Assembly: GCA_963715055.1 (NCBI GenBank)
Contig: CAVQRB010000010.1
Span: forward strand, 11,791 to 75,790
Direction: 5' to 3'
Length of the DNA: 64,000 nt
Source of the DNA: CAVQRB01 sp963715055
GTDB lineage: Bacteria > Pseudomonadota > Alphaproteobacteria > Rhodobacterales > Rhodobacteraceae
This document shows positions 37,359-46,221 of this stretch, piece by piece (the stretch's first letter is position 1; the number at the start of each line of letters is the position of its first letter). Position numbers and translations under genes: made by a program. The notes under the pieces were generated by a model, which was given only the letters and a program-made list of their open reading frames with translations, had not been told where the DNA came from and did no database searches.

Positions 37359-38107
37359 GGCACCTCGCCGCGGTCTATTCCAAGCGTCTGCCCGGTGATG
37401 TTGGCCGAGGCATTCGAGCCCAGAAAGAGATACGCCCCGGCGATGTCATCCGGTTCCATCAGCCCACCCGAAAGCGGTTGCGCGGCCTCGACGCCCGCGA
37501 TGATCTCGCCTTCGCTCTTGCCCGAGCGGGCGGCGAGCACGCGCGCCGAGCGCACGGCGGCCTCGGTGCGCACCCAGCCCGGCGCCACCGCATTGACGCG
37601 GATGCCGCGCGGACCCAACTCCTTCGCCCATGTCTTAGTGAGGCCGATCACCGCGTGCTTCGATGCCACATATGCCCCGAAGAGCGGCTCGCCTATACGA
37701 CCCCAGATCGAGGCGGTATTGACGATGCGACCTCCCGTCTCCATCGATTTCAACGCCTCTCCGGTAACTATGGCCATGCCGGTCACGTTGATTTCCATGA
37801 TCCGGCGGAACAACTCAACGGCCTCGGATCCGGTGTCCGCAACCGGCGTGATCCGCTCGAGGCCCGCGTTGTTGACCAGCACATCCAGCCCGCCGGCACT
37901 TGCCAATGCGTCCGCAATGGTCCTTGGGTCCGTCACATCCACCTGAAACGCCATCGCCCCGATGGTTCGCGCCGCCTCGTGCACCTCAGCGTGCTCTGCC
38001 AGGATGAAGACCTCCGCCCCCGCCCCGACAAAAGCGCGCGCCACGCCAAGGCCGATGCCCCGGCTCGCCCCGGTGATCAGAACGCGTTGGCCTGCAAGTG
38101 TGGTCAT
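37352..38107 (-). CDS. Short-chain dehydrogenase/reductase
   Basis: 251 aa classical SDR: LITGASRGIGLGVARAF, LVNNAGLERI, catalytic Ser in NTASIWGRIG and YVASKHAV. Start overlaps the ATPase stop by 4 bp (ATGA). Two SDRs in one operon suggest consecutive oxidation steps or two stereoisomers. Confidence 0.9.
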   Translation of the reverse strand: MTTLAGQRVLITGASRGIGLGVARAFVGAGAEVFILAEHAEVHEAARTIGAMAFQVDVTDPRTIADALASAGGLDVLVNNAGLERITPVADTGSEAVELFRRIMEINVTGMAIVTGEALKSMETGGRIVNTASIWGRIGEPLFGAYVASKHAVIGLTKTWAKELGPRGIRVNAVAPGWVRTEAAVRSARVLAARSGKSEGEIIAGVEAAQPLSGGLMEPDDIAGAYLFLGSNASANITGQTLGIDRGEVPW

Positions 38108-38880
38108 GCTGCATCCTCCTCGGGCGACGCGGTTGCGCGGATGTGGTGCAGCAACTCATTGCGCAGCGCGAAGAAGTCGGCCCCTTCCCGAATATCCAGC
38201 GTGCGGTCGCTGCCGATCCGCGCAGTCACATCGACGCGGGCCATCAGCCGCGCCGGCCGGCGCGTGAAGACGATGACGCGGTCCGCGAGGAAGGCCGCTT
38301 CCTCGACGTCGTGGGTCACGAAAATCACCGTCTTGCGCTCCTCGAGCTGGATGCGGCGCAATTCCAGTTGCAGGAACTCGCGCCGCTGGGCATCGAGCGC
38401 GCCGAAGGGCTCATCCATCAGCAGGATCTCCGAGCCCGCGGCGAGCGTGCGCGCAATCGCCACCCGCTGCCGCATGCCCCCGGAAATGCGGTTGGGCCAG
38501 CTTTGCGCGAAATCCGTGAGGCCCACGAGTGCGAGAAAATGCGCCGTCCGCTCGGTCTTCTCCGCCGCCGACAGATCGCGACGGTAGCGCATGCCGTAAG
38601 CCACGTTTCCGGCCACCGTCAGCCAGGGGAAGGCGGAATAGGACTGGAACACCATGCCGCGGCGACGGTCGGGCGACTGCAAGGCCTCGCCGCGCAGCAA
38701 AAGCCGGCCAGAACTCGGTCGTTCAAGCCCGCCCACCATGCGCATGAGCGTCGTCTTCCCACAGCCCGATGGCCCGAGGAAGGCCACGAACTCTCCCTCG
38801 GCGACCTCCAGATCGAAGGGCGCGACCACCTCCGTTTCGCCGTAGCGCTTGCTGACCTGATCAAAAACGAGATAGCTCAT
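38104..38880 (-). CDS. NitT/TauT-type ABC transporter ATPase
   Basis: 258 aa from ATG 38880, which overlaps the permease stop (ATGA); the longer frame is a shadow. Walker A GPSGCGKTT, Q-loop FQSYSAFPWLTV, signature ISGGMRQRVAIARTL, Walker B LLMDEPFGALD, H-loop VTHDVEEA: typical of SsuB/TauB/NrtD ATPases. Confidence 0.92.
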   Translation of the reverse strand: MSYLVFDQVSKRYGETEVVAPFDLEVAEGEFVAFLGPSGCGKTTLMRMVGGLERPSSGRLLLRGEALQSPDRRRGMVFQSYSAFPWLTVAGNVAYGMRYRRDLSAAEKTERTAHFLALVGLTDFAQSWPNRISGGMRQRVAIARTLAAGSEILLMDEPFGALDAQRREFLQLELRRIQLEERKTVIFVTHDVEEAAFLADRVIVFTRRPARLMARVDVTARIGSDRTLDIREGADFFALRNELLHHIRATASPEEDAA

Positions 38881-39629
38881 CGTACAAGATACCCAAACCA
38901 GCGCCGGTGCAGCGCGCGTACGATCTGATCGGTCGCGAGCCCTATTATCCCGATGGTGACAACGCCCGCCATCACCTCCGGTGTCTGGAAGAAGCGCCGC
39001 GCCTGCCAGATGACAAAGCCAAGACCGCTGTTCGCCGCGACGATCTCCGCAATGATCAGGTAGGTCCAGCACCACCCCAAAGTGATGCGCATGTTATCGA
39101 CAAGCGTCGGCAGCATCGATGGCAGCGACACATCCGTGAGCCGTCGCCAGCCCGGTGCGCCCACCGTCATCGCGGTCTCATGGAACTCGGGCGGGACGCG
39201 GCGCACGTCGTCGGCAACCAACAGAACAAGCTGGAAGAACGTGCCAAGCCAGAGCAGGAATATCTTCGTCCCCTCGCCCACGCCGAACCAGATGATCGAA
39301 AGCGGTACAAGGGCCGGCACGGGAAGGTAGCGGATAAAATCCACCACCGGTTCCAGCGCCGCACCAATCCAGCGAAAAGATCCCATCAGAATACCAACTG
39401 GCACCGCCAGTGCAGCGGCGATCAGAAATGCGGCCCAGACCCGCAGGGTCGAGACGCCCGCGTGATAGAGCAGGTCGCGCTCGAAGATCATCGACCAGAG
39501 CGTGGTGAGCACGAGGCTGGGGGGCGGCAGGAATTTCTCCGACACCGCACCCATCCGGGCAATCGTTTCCCAAGCCAGCAAAAGGGCCAGCGTGCTCACC
39601 AGTCCGATCATTGCCCTCTGGCGCGACAT
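38877..39629 (-). CDS. NitT/TauT-type ABC transporter permease
   Basis: 250 aa, about six transmembrane helices, with the SsuC-like EAA region HETAMTVGAPGWRRLTDVSL. Forms a homodimeric channel in this family. The ATPase gene overlaps its end. Confidence 0.9.
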   Translation of the reverse strand: MSRQRAMIGLVSTLALLLAWETIARMGAVSEKFLPPPSLVLTTLWSMIFERDLLYHAGVSTLRVWAAFLIAAALAVPVGILMGSFRWIGAALEPVVDFIRYLPVPALVPLSIIWFGVGEGTKIFLLWLGTFFQLVLLVADDVRRVPPEFHETAMTVGAPGWRRLTDVSLPSMLPTLVDNMRITLGWCWTYLIIAEIVAANSGLGFVIWQARRFFQTPEVMAGVVTIGIIGLATDQIVRALHRRWFGYLVR

Positions 39630-39638
39630 GGCGATGTT

Positions 39639-40628
39639 TCAGCGTGTGTGACCGTCGAAGAGCCCCTCGAGAAGCGAGGGATCGATCTCCTCCTCAGCGT
39701 TCAGTTTCGTATCTGCGGCGCCGAAGTCGATGTTCAGGACCATGACCTCGTCGAACACGGTCGCAAGCTTGTCGGTGCCGAGGAAAGAGACCGCCTCTTC
39801 ATAGGTGGTGTAGGCCAGCGAGGTGTTGACGATCTCGGTCACATCCGCCGCCGTCAGCCCGAAATAGGGTGCTGCCATTTCGGCGAATTCGTCGGGATTT
39901 GCGCGCTGGTAATCGACCGCACGGTAGACGCAGCGCAACAGGCTCTCGAACTTTCCGGGGTTCTCGGCAAGCGCTTCGTCACGGGCGGTGATGATGTCCA
40001 CGATGATGTCGGGTTCCTCTCGCGAGGAGACTAGCACACGCGGATTGCGGTCGGTCACGATCTGAACCGCCTGGCTGAGGAAGGGCTCGTAGGTGCCGAC
40101 GGCAGCAATCGACCGGTCGGAGAAGACAGCGATTGTATCGGCGGTCGCGATCTCACGCAATTCCACGTCGTTGATTGAGAGGCCGACTTTCGAAAGCTCC
40201 ATCTGAAGGAGCAAACGTGCGGGAATGTTCGGCTCGATGGCGATGATCTTGCCTTTCAGGTCGGCCACGGAAGCGATAGACCCGTCGACCAGAACACCGT
40301 CGCCGCCGACCGAGATGTCAATGGTCCCGATGATCGTGCCGGGCGTTTCTGGCACCCGCGGGCGTCCCTGGTGCTCGCCAACCGTTCGCATGTCGGCGTC
40401 GATGTCCCCGCGTTCCATGGCGGCCATGACATTGGCGCGATCGTCCTCGAAGCGGAAATCGAGCGTGACACCTTCGGCCTCATAACAGCCGAGGTCCTGG
40501 GCGACGAGTGCGGGGGCAAATCCGACCCACGTGGGTGCCAGAACCCTGATCGTGTTGTCTTGAGCGACAGCGGGTAAGGCTGTGGAGATGGCTGCGACGG
40601 CAGCGGCGGCGAAACGACAACGAGGCAT
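39639..40628 (-). CDS. NitT/TauT-type ABC transporter substrate-binding protein
   Basis: 329 aa with signal peptide (AAAAVAAISTALPAVAQ). Mature protein has IRVLAPTWVGFAPALVAQDL, ADLKGKIIAIE and a PYFGLTAADVTEIV helix, as in aliphatic sulfonate/nitrate/urea-type binders. First gene of the eight-gene operon running to 33862; ligand inferred from the downstream ureohydrolases to be a guanidino or related compound. Confidence 0.88.
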   Translation of the reverse strand: MPRCRFAAAAVAAISTALPAVAQDNTIRVLAPTWVGFAPALVAQDLGCYEAEGVTLDFRFEDDRANVMAAMERGDIDADMRTVGEHQGRPRVPETPGTIIGTIDISVGGDGVLVDGSIASVADLKGKIIAIEPNIPARLLLQMELSKVGLSINDVELREIATADTIAVFSDRSIAAVGTYEPFLSQAVQIVTDRNPRVLVSSREEPDIIVDIITARDEALAENPGKFESLLRCVYRAVDYQRANPDEFAEMAAPYFGLTAADVTEIVNTSLAYTTYEEAVSFLGTDKLATVFDEVMVLNIDFGAADTKLNAEEEIDPSLLEGLFDGHTR

Positions 40629-40748
40629 TTGTTGGGCCCTTTCGATGTGAATGCGATAGTCATTAACCTAGCAGCCTTGCCATGTGAAAAAGAATTAAGA
40701 ACTCTAGCAATGTTACATCGAGAAAATTCAAAGTGAACTGGATCCTTC

Positions 40749-41684
40749 ATGCGTCATCTTTCAGACATCGACCTGCGACTGCTCCGAGTCTTCTGCACCA
40801 TCGTGGAATGCAACGGCTTTCAGGGCGCGCAGATCGCGCTCAACATGGCACAGTCCACACTTTCGACTCATCTTGCGGCACTCGAAGCAAAGCTCGGCTC
40901 CAAGCTCTGTTTGCGTGGCCGGGGCGGCTTTCGCATGACCCCGGAGGGCGAGGATACCTATGCGGCGGCTCAGGATCTGCTGCGAAACATCGAGCGCTTT
41001 GAAGCGCAGATGGACCGTCTGCACAACCGCCAGACGGCGCGCCTCAGGATCGGCCTGATCGATTGCGTGACGACCTTCGAGGAGCTCGACATTCCCGGCG
41101 CAATAGAACGGTTTGCCGCTATGAATCCCGAGGTGCTTCTGGAGCTCGATACCGATACGCCGTCCGGCCTGCAGAACACGCTCCTGCAAGGCACGCGAGA
41201 TGTGGTGATCGGCGCGTCGTTGCAGCCGCTACCGGGGCTTGACTACAGCGAACTGGCGACAGAGACCCACCACCTTTATTGCGGGCACTCGCATCCGTGG
41301 TACGACCGGCAAGACGCAACACTAAACCAGTCGGACTTCCTGCGCGCGGCCTTCTCGGTGCGCAGCTACATGCATTTTGACGATACCTATCGGCTCGGCC
41401 GAGTGACCGCGCGGGCCGTGGTAGGCAGCATGGAGGCGCAGGAAATCCTCGTGATGTCAGGACATTACCTTGGGTTCCTGCCGCAACATCGGGGCCGGGT
41501 CTGGCAGGAGGCCGGTCGCATGCGCCCGATCAAGCGCAGTGACTGGTCCTTCACCTCGCGCTTCTTTGCGGCGCATGATCCAAAACGCGAAGGCAGCGCC
41601 CTGCGCCGGGCCTTCGTGGGCTGCCTGAAGAAACCGAAAGTCACTTCCCTTGCAATTCCCCAGACGCCACAACTCCAGCAGTGA
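40749..41684 (+). CDS. LysR family transcriptional regulator
   Basis: 311 aa. N-terminal helix-turn-helix: LRLLRVFCTIVECNGFQGAQ, LNMAQSTLSTHLAALEAKLG. Divergent from the NitT/TauT operon with 120 bp between, so its probable regulator. The C-terminal ~200 residues are a LysR effector domain. Confidence 0.9.
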   Translation: MRHLSDIDLRLLRVFCTIVECNGFQGAQIALNMAQSTLSTHLAALEAKLGSKLCLRGRGGFRMTPEGEDTYAAAQDLLRNIERFEAQMDRLHNRQTARLRIGLIDCVTTFEELDIPGAIERFAAMNPEVLLELDTDTPSGLQNTLLQGTRDVVIGASLQPLPGLDYSELATETHHLYCGHSHPWYDRQDATLNQSDFLRAAFSVRSYMHFDDTYRLGRVTARAVVGSMEAQEILVMSGHYLGFLPQHRGRVWQEAGRMRPIKRSDWSFTSRFFAAHDPKREGSALRRAFVGCLKKPKVTSLAIPQTPQLQQ

Positions 41685-41687
41685 CCC

Positions 41688-42329
41688 TCAAGGGGCCGCG
41701 GTCCTGCCCGCCGTCGGAAAGGTCCGCGCGGCGTCATAGGTCGCGAAACTCGACAGGCGCTGCCGGTTCGCCTCCGCCTGCCAGCGCGAACCCGGCAGCA
41801 CCGCCGTCACCACTTTGCCACTTTCCCGAAACACCGCCGTGGCAGGGTTTTCCTCCATGGCGATGGTGACGATGCCCGCTACCACGCCCGCCTGACGCTG
41901 CACCAGATCGATCGCGCCCCGCATGGTGCCGCCGGTCTCGACCCATTGATCCACCAGGAGCACGCGGGTGCCGGGCAGGAAGGCTGGCTGGCGCATCTCC
42001 ATGTCTTGCGTGCGGCCTGAGTAATTCGAAAAGGAAACCTTGTCGGTGTCCACGCAGAGCTTGCCCGACTTCCGGATCGGCAGGAACCCCCGCTCCAGAC
42101 GCGCCGCCAGAGCGGCACCGAGCACGAAGCCCATGGCATCGAGACCGGCCACGACGTCGATCTCGCCTGCGTCAAGGTCGGCACAGAGGTCATCCAGCAG
42201 ATCACTGAAGGCAGCGGCATTGATGTAGATCGAGGTCGGATCGAGCCAGGCGAACTTAGGCCCCTTTGTATTGGGCGACATCAGCGACAGATACCAACGG
42301 TTGTCGCGCGGGCCTTTCGGATCGGTCAT
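41688..42329 (-). CDS. Purine/pyrimidine phosphoribosyltransferase-like protein
   Basis: 213 aa from ATG 42329 (GGGAG upstream); an ATG at 42347 overlapping the previous stop is an alternative (219 aa). PRPP-loop version VLLVDQWVETGGTMRGAI, and DVVAGLDAMGFVLGAALAARL with SGKLCVDTDKVSFSNY, as in APRT-like transferases. The loop has Gln-Trp where DD(V/L) is usual. It joins PRPP to a nucleobase; the base is not evident. It is coupled to a TIM-barrel gene, next to a deaminase operon, and converges on the LysR gene. Confidence 0.75.
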   Translation of the reverse strand: MTDPKGPRDNRWYLSLMSPNTKGPKFAWLDPTSIYINAAAFSDLLDDLCADLDAGEIDVVAGLDAMGFVLGAALAARLERGFLPIRKSGKLCVDTDKVSFSNYSGRTQDMEMRQPAFLPGTRVLLVDQWVETGGTMRGAIDLVQRQAGVVAGIVTIAMEENPATAVFRESGKVVTAVLPGSRWQAEANRQRLSSFATYDAARTFPTAGRTAAP

Positions 42330-42343
42330 TAAATCTGTCTCCC

Positions 42344-43075
42344 TCATGCTTTCGTCACCGCCAGCAGCGCATCCAGCCGGTCGGGGTCGATATTGTAGAA
42401 ATCATCCGCGTGATTGATGCCGGTAGCGACCAGAAAGTAGTCCACCAGCGGGCAGTACCGAGCAGCATTCTCGGGCGTGATGCCAGAAGCAAGCGCCAGT
42501 GGCGCGGCGCCGATCGCCGCTCGGAAGTCTTCGATCTTTGCGAGATCGGCCTCCTGCCCTGTGGCGATGCCGGAAGTCGTCACCACGTCCATGTAACCCG
42601 TCGCCAACCGGGCAGCCGTCGCATGGTGTTCGGGTGCGACTGGGCGCTGCTTCTTGAAGGCGACGCCGCCGAAGTATAACCCGTCCCATCCGCTCCGCGC
42701 CCGGGCCTCCGCGATCCTTTCGGCGATGGCCTGAGACTTCTCAAACTCGTCGATACAGGCGTCATCCGCCCAGTAGGCGTCAATGCGGAAGCCGTCGCGC
42801 GCGAGATTCCCGAGCACCGGAAATGCGATGTCTCCGGGTTGGGCTAGAAAATTCACTCCGAGCCAGGTTTCGGGCCGTGCCGCGCGCACCTGTCGAAGGA
42901 TCGGCAGGAACGGCTCCATCGGAAAATCGTGGTTGATCAGGAAAACGCCGGGGCAACCCGCCGCCACGGCAATGTCGAGGTTTCGCAGCGCCTGATCCGT
43001 ATCGAGCACGTGAATCACCGGCGTCACCAAAGGTGCTGATCTTTTTAGCAGATGCCTAAAATTTGCGTTCGGCAT
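42344..43075 (-). CDS. TIM-barrel protein, BtpA/SgcQ-like
   Basis: 243 aa. A repeating beta-alpha pattern (VTPVIHVLDTDQ, GCPGVFLINHDF, ETWLGVNFLAQP, GLYFGGVAFKKQ, DVVTTSGIATGQ, APLALASGITPENA, VDYFLVATGIN) ending in phosphate-binding-like loops. It resembles BtpA/SgcQ proteins, whose chemistry is unclear. Start of a two-gene unit with the phosphoribosyltransferase, divergent from a LysR gene. A role in handling a phosphoribosylated product is speculation. Confidence 0.55.
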   Translation of the reverse strand: MPNANFRHLLKRSAPLVTPVIHVLDTDQALRNLDIAVAAGCPGVFLINHDFPMEPFLPILRQVRAARPETWLGVNFLAQPGDIAFPVLGNLARDGFRIDAYWADDACIDEFEKSQAIAERIAEARARSGWDGLYFGGVAFKKQRPVAPEHHATAARLATGYMDVVTTSGIATGQEADLAKIEDFRAAIGAAPLALASGITPENAARYCPLVDYFLVATGINHADDFYNIDPDRLDALLAVTKA

Positions 43076-43131
43076 TCCGATCTCTCCAGATTATTAACAC
43101 AAGCTATCGGGCGAGCAATCATCCACAAAAT

Positions 43132-43154
43132 TTATTCTTGATATGTTTGAATAA
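43132..43154. promoter_or_regulatory. Candidate LysR operator in the divergent region
   Basis: TTATTC-N11-GAATAA, a perfect 6-bp inverted repeat in an AT-rich stretch 18 bp before the LysR start and between the two divergent units. LysR proteins bind such interrupted palindromes. Binding is inferred. Confidence 0.5.
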
Positions 43155-43171
43155 GAATTGATGATGACAGC

Positions 43172-44050
43172 ATGGCCCGCAATATCCCGACCGATCTTCT
43201 GCGGAGCTTCGTTACCGTCGTCGATCTCGGCGGCTTCACGCGAGCTGCCGAGGCCCTCGGGCGCACCCAACCCGCGATCAGCTTGCAGATCCGGCGGCTG
43301 GAAGATCTGCTTCAGGCCAAGCTGATCCTGACCGCCGGTCGACAATTCGCGCTGACGGATGCAGGTGTGGCGCTGGGCCCCTATGCACGACAACTTCTGC
43401 GGCTGAACGACGACATCGTCGCGCATTTCGCCGATACGACGTTATCTGGATGGATAAGGGTAGGCATTCCCACGGATTTCGCCCAAATTTACTTGCTAGA
43501 CGCTATCACCGCCTTTGTTTCCGACCATCCGGAGGTTAAGGTCGAAATCGAAAGCCTGGTCTCCCGCGACCTGCGCGAGGCGCTTGCGAAGGATCAACTC
43601 GACATCGTGGTAGCTCTCGCGTCAGGAGACGATCTGCCCTACCTGGTGGAAACGGCGCAGGTGAAACCCTTCTGGGCCGTGCGGGAGAACTTCCAGCCCG
43701 ACCTAAATGCCCCTGTGCCGCTGCTGCGCCACCCCGACCCTTGCGAATATGCGACACGGATGCGCAACGCGCTACGCCGCGCCGGTCGCAGCTGGCGCAC
43801 CGTGATGGTGTCACGCGATGTCGCAGGCTTGCAGACGGCAGTCCGGGCAGGACTCGGAGCTACCGCGCTCACGCCCGCGACCCTGCAACCGGGCATGCGC
43901 ATCGGCAGGCAAGACGAAGGCTTTCCGCCACTTGAGCCCTTGCGGATCGGACTATTCTACAAGCACGCCGCCCTGAAGGATGCGGGGCAACGGCTCGCAC
44001 AACACTTGCTGGAACATATCCAAGAACAGAATAAAAACTCAAAATCATAA
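43172..44050 (+). CDS. LysR family transcriptional regulator
   Basis: 292 aa. Helix-turn-helix IPTDLLRSFVTVVDLGGFTR, LGRTQPAISLQIRRLEDLL, then an effector domain. It sits between the TIM-barrel/phosphoribosyltransferase unit (divergent) and the ABC/deaminase operon (same direction, 136 bp downstream) and may control both. Confidence 0.9.
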   Translation: MARNIPTDLLRSFVTVVDLGGFTRAAEALGRTQPAISLQIRRLEDLLQAKLILTAGRQFALTDAGVALGPYARQLLRLNDDIVAHFADTTLSGWIRVGIPTDFAQIYLLDAITAFVSDHPEVKVEIESLVSRDLREALAKDQLDIVVALASGDDLPYLVETAQVKPFWAVRENFQPDLNAPVPLLRHPDPCEYATRMRNALRRAGRSWRTVMVSRDVAGLQTAVRAGLGATALTPATLQPGMRIGRQDEGFPPLEPLRIGLFYKHAALKDAGQRLAQHLLEHIQEQNKNSKS

Positions 44051-44186
44051 GAAATCCTTATGCTATCATTCCTACTGTAAATTTCCAAATTCCGAACACA
44101 TGGCCCAATTCTCTGAGTACAAGACGCGCAGGACGGAACGTCGCGGGAGGCGCCTCGGTCCTCAAGCATTGCGGCAAGGAGGTCTC

Positions 44187-45314
44187 ATGCCCCAACTCAA
44201 GACGAAACTTACCCGGCGCGGCCTTCTGGCCGGCGTCGCAGGCACGGCCCTCACGGCGCCCATGCTGAACCGGGCCTGGGCGCAGGAGCCCACAACAATC
44301 AACATGCTGGCCTGGTACGGGCATGGCGAGCCCGACATGGTTTCGGAGTTCGAAGCCGAAAACAATGTGAAGTTCGTCCCGAAATACTATGCCGGCGGCG
44401 ACAACATGCTCGCGCTCATCGCGCAATCACCGCCGGGCACGTATGACATCATCCTGTCGGACGCGGAATTCGTGCAGCAGCTGAACGCGGCGGGTTACAT
44501 TGAGGAGATGGACAGCTCGCTCTTTCCCTTCGACGACTTCTGGCCAGAGTATCAAAAGTTTCCCGGCCACTGGACCGAAGACACGCTCTGGTCGGTGATG
44601 GTGCGCTTCGGACTTCTCGGCGTGTCCTACAACACCGATGCGCTCACCCGCGAAGAGGCGGCGAGCTACGAGGCCTTCTGGAACCCCAAGGTCACCGGCA
44701 AGGTGGGGCATTTTGACTGGCATCTCCCGAACCTCGGGCAGATCTCCTTGCTCAACGGCAACCGCGCGCCCAGCCCGTTCGACATCGACGAGGCGGCCTG
44801 GGAAGCGGTTCAGGAGAAGACACTCAGTCTAAAGCCCCAGGTCGGCGGCTATTTCGATTATGGCGGCACCTTCGCCTCGTTGAAGAACGGCGAGATGCTT
44901 GCAATGGCGGGGATCGGTGACTGGATCACGGGCGTGCTTCAGAAAGATGGTGCGCCGGTGGCGAGCGTCATCCCCGAAGAGGGCGGCATCCAATGGACCG
45001 AGAGCTATTCCATCGGCAAGGGCACGACCAAGCAGGAGATCATCACCAAGTTCATCCAGTATATGCTGAGCCCGGCAGGTCAGGTCCGTTCGATCCAAAT
45101 GGCCGCCTATCCGGGTCTGTCGCCGACGAAATCGGGCTGGAAGGCAATCCAGGAAGCCAACCCTGCGGAGGCGGAGCGCTCCGGTCTGATTGAAGGTCAT
45201 GACCAGAGCCCTATCAAGCTTCTGGCAGAGAAACGTCTGTTTTTCCGCGATATTCCGCGCGAGCAGTCGCTGGAGGACTGGAACGACTTCTGGTCGGAGT
45301 ACAAGACCGCCTGA
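44187..45314 (+). CDS. ABC transporter substrate-binding protein with Tat-like signal (PotD-like)
   Basis: 375 aa from ATG 44187, preceded by AAGGAGG. The leader has LTRRGLLAGVAGTALTAP, a twin-arginine signal. Mature protein of the PotD/spermidine-type fold (INMLAWYGHGEPDMVSEFEA, SPPGTYDIILSDAEFVQQL, IPEEGGIQWTESYSIGKG). Operon context with a CodA-like deaminase suggests the ligand is a pyrimidine or related nitrogen heterocycle rather than a polyamine. Confidence 0.88.
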   Translation: MPQLKTKLTRRGLLAGVAGTALTAPMLNRAWAQEPTTINMLAWYGHGEPDMVSEFEAENNVKFVPKYYAGGDNMLALIAQSPPGTYDIILSDAEFVQQLNAAGYIEEMDSSLFPFDDFWPEYQKFPGHWTEDTLWSVMVRFGLLGVSYNTDALTREEAASYEAFWNPKVTGKVGHFDWHLPNLGQISLLNGNRAPSPFDIDEAAWEAVQEKTLSLKPQVGGYFDYGGTFASLKNGEMLAMAGIGDWITGVLQKDGAPVASVIPEEGGIQWTESYSIGKGTTKQEIITKFIQYMLSPAGQVRSIQMAAYPGLSPTKSGWKAIQEANPAEAERSGLIEGHDQSPIKLLAEKRLFFRDIPREQSLEDWNDFWSEYKTA

Positions 45315-45329
45315 TCGACAAGGGATCGT

Positions 45330-45351
45330 GCGCCGGATCGAATCCCGGCGC
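45330..45351 (+). promoter_or_regulatory. Intercistronic hairpin after the binding-protein gene
   Basis: GCGCCGG, 8-base loop, CCGGCGC: a perfect 7-bp stem between the binding-protein gene and the first permease. No T-run. Probably sets the ratio of binding protein to membrane subunits. Confidence 0.5.
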
Positions 45352-45372
45352 GCGGACCGACGAAAGCATCGC

Positions 45373-46221
45373 ATGTCCAAGCGCACATCCCTTTACGCCT
45401 ACGTCTGGCGCCTTCCCTTGCTAATCTGGCAGGGAGCGTTTTTTGTGGGACCGCTCCTGCTTATGGTGGCGATGTCTTTCTGGCTCGTGCGCAACTACCG
45501 GATGGAGCCCGACTTCATCTTCGACAACTGGGACAGGATGCTGACCCGCGCCTATTTCTGGGACGCCTATGCCATAACCTTCTGGCGGGCGAGTGTTGCT
45601 GCAACGCTGGCGAGCCTGCTGGCCTTTCCCGCCTCCTTCGCGCTGGCGTTCAAGGTGTCCGAGACGACCCGGCGCTGGATCCTCTTCGTCCTGATCGTGC
45701 CGTTTTTCACCTCCTACCTCGTGCGCGTCTACGCCTGGCAAGTGCTTTTGGCGGAAAGCGGTCCGCTCAATGCGTTGCTGGGCTATGCGGGGCTTGGGCC
45801 CGTCACGATGCTCAACAGCGGCTTTGGCGCGATGGTGGGATACATGACGCTCGTCTTGCCGCTGGTGGTCATCCTGCAGACCTTCAGCCTCGCCGCGATC
45901 GACCGGAACCTCATCGAGGCCTCTGCCAACCTAGGCGCCACGCCCCGCGCCACGCTTTTTCGGGTCATCCTGCCCGCCGCGCGGATCGGGCTGATCATCG
46001 GCTTCGTCTTCGCTTTCATCCTGTCCTTCGGCGATTTCGTGAGCCCCTTCTATCTTGGTGGATCGAAACCGCCTACACTATCAATCCTGATCATCGATAC
46101 GACGAAATCAGGCCAGCAATGGCCGCGGGCGGCAGTGGTGGCGGTGATGATGATCGTGACGCTCTTCATCGTGGCATTTGCCGCAGTCGCCACCGCCTAT
46201 GGGCGCAGGAAGCCATCATGA
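45373..46221 (+). CDS. ABC transporter permease (PotB-like)
   Basis: 282 aa from ATG 45373; the longer open frame is a shadow of the binding-protein gene. Transmembrane helices from residue ~15 and EAA loop EASANLGATPRATLFRVILP. Coupled (ATGA) to the next permease. Confidence 0.9.
   Translation: MSKRTSLYAYVWRLPLLIWQGAFFVGPLLLMVAMSFWLVRNYRMEPDFIFDNWDRMLTRAYFWDAYAITFWRASVAATLASLLAFPASFALAFKVSETTRRWILFVLIVPFFTSYLVRVYAWQVLLAESGPLNALLGYAGLGPVTMLNSGFGAMVGYMTLVLPLVVILQTFSLAAIDRNLIEASANLGATPRATLFRVILPAARIGLIIGFVFAFILSFGDFVSPFYLGGSKPPTLSILIIDTTKSGQQWPRAAVVAVMMIVTLFIVAFAAVATAYGRRKPS

Noticed and set aside
40629..40748. Guanidine riboswitch upstream of the NitT/TauT-ureohydrolase operon
   Set aside because: The leader is only ~120 bp and I do not see the conserved ykkC/guanidine-I blocks. 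A divergent LysR gene is the more likely control.
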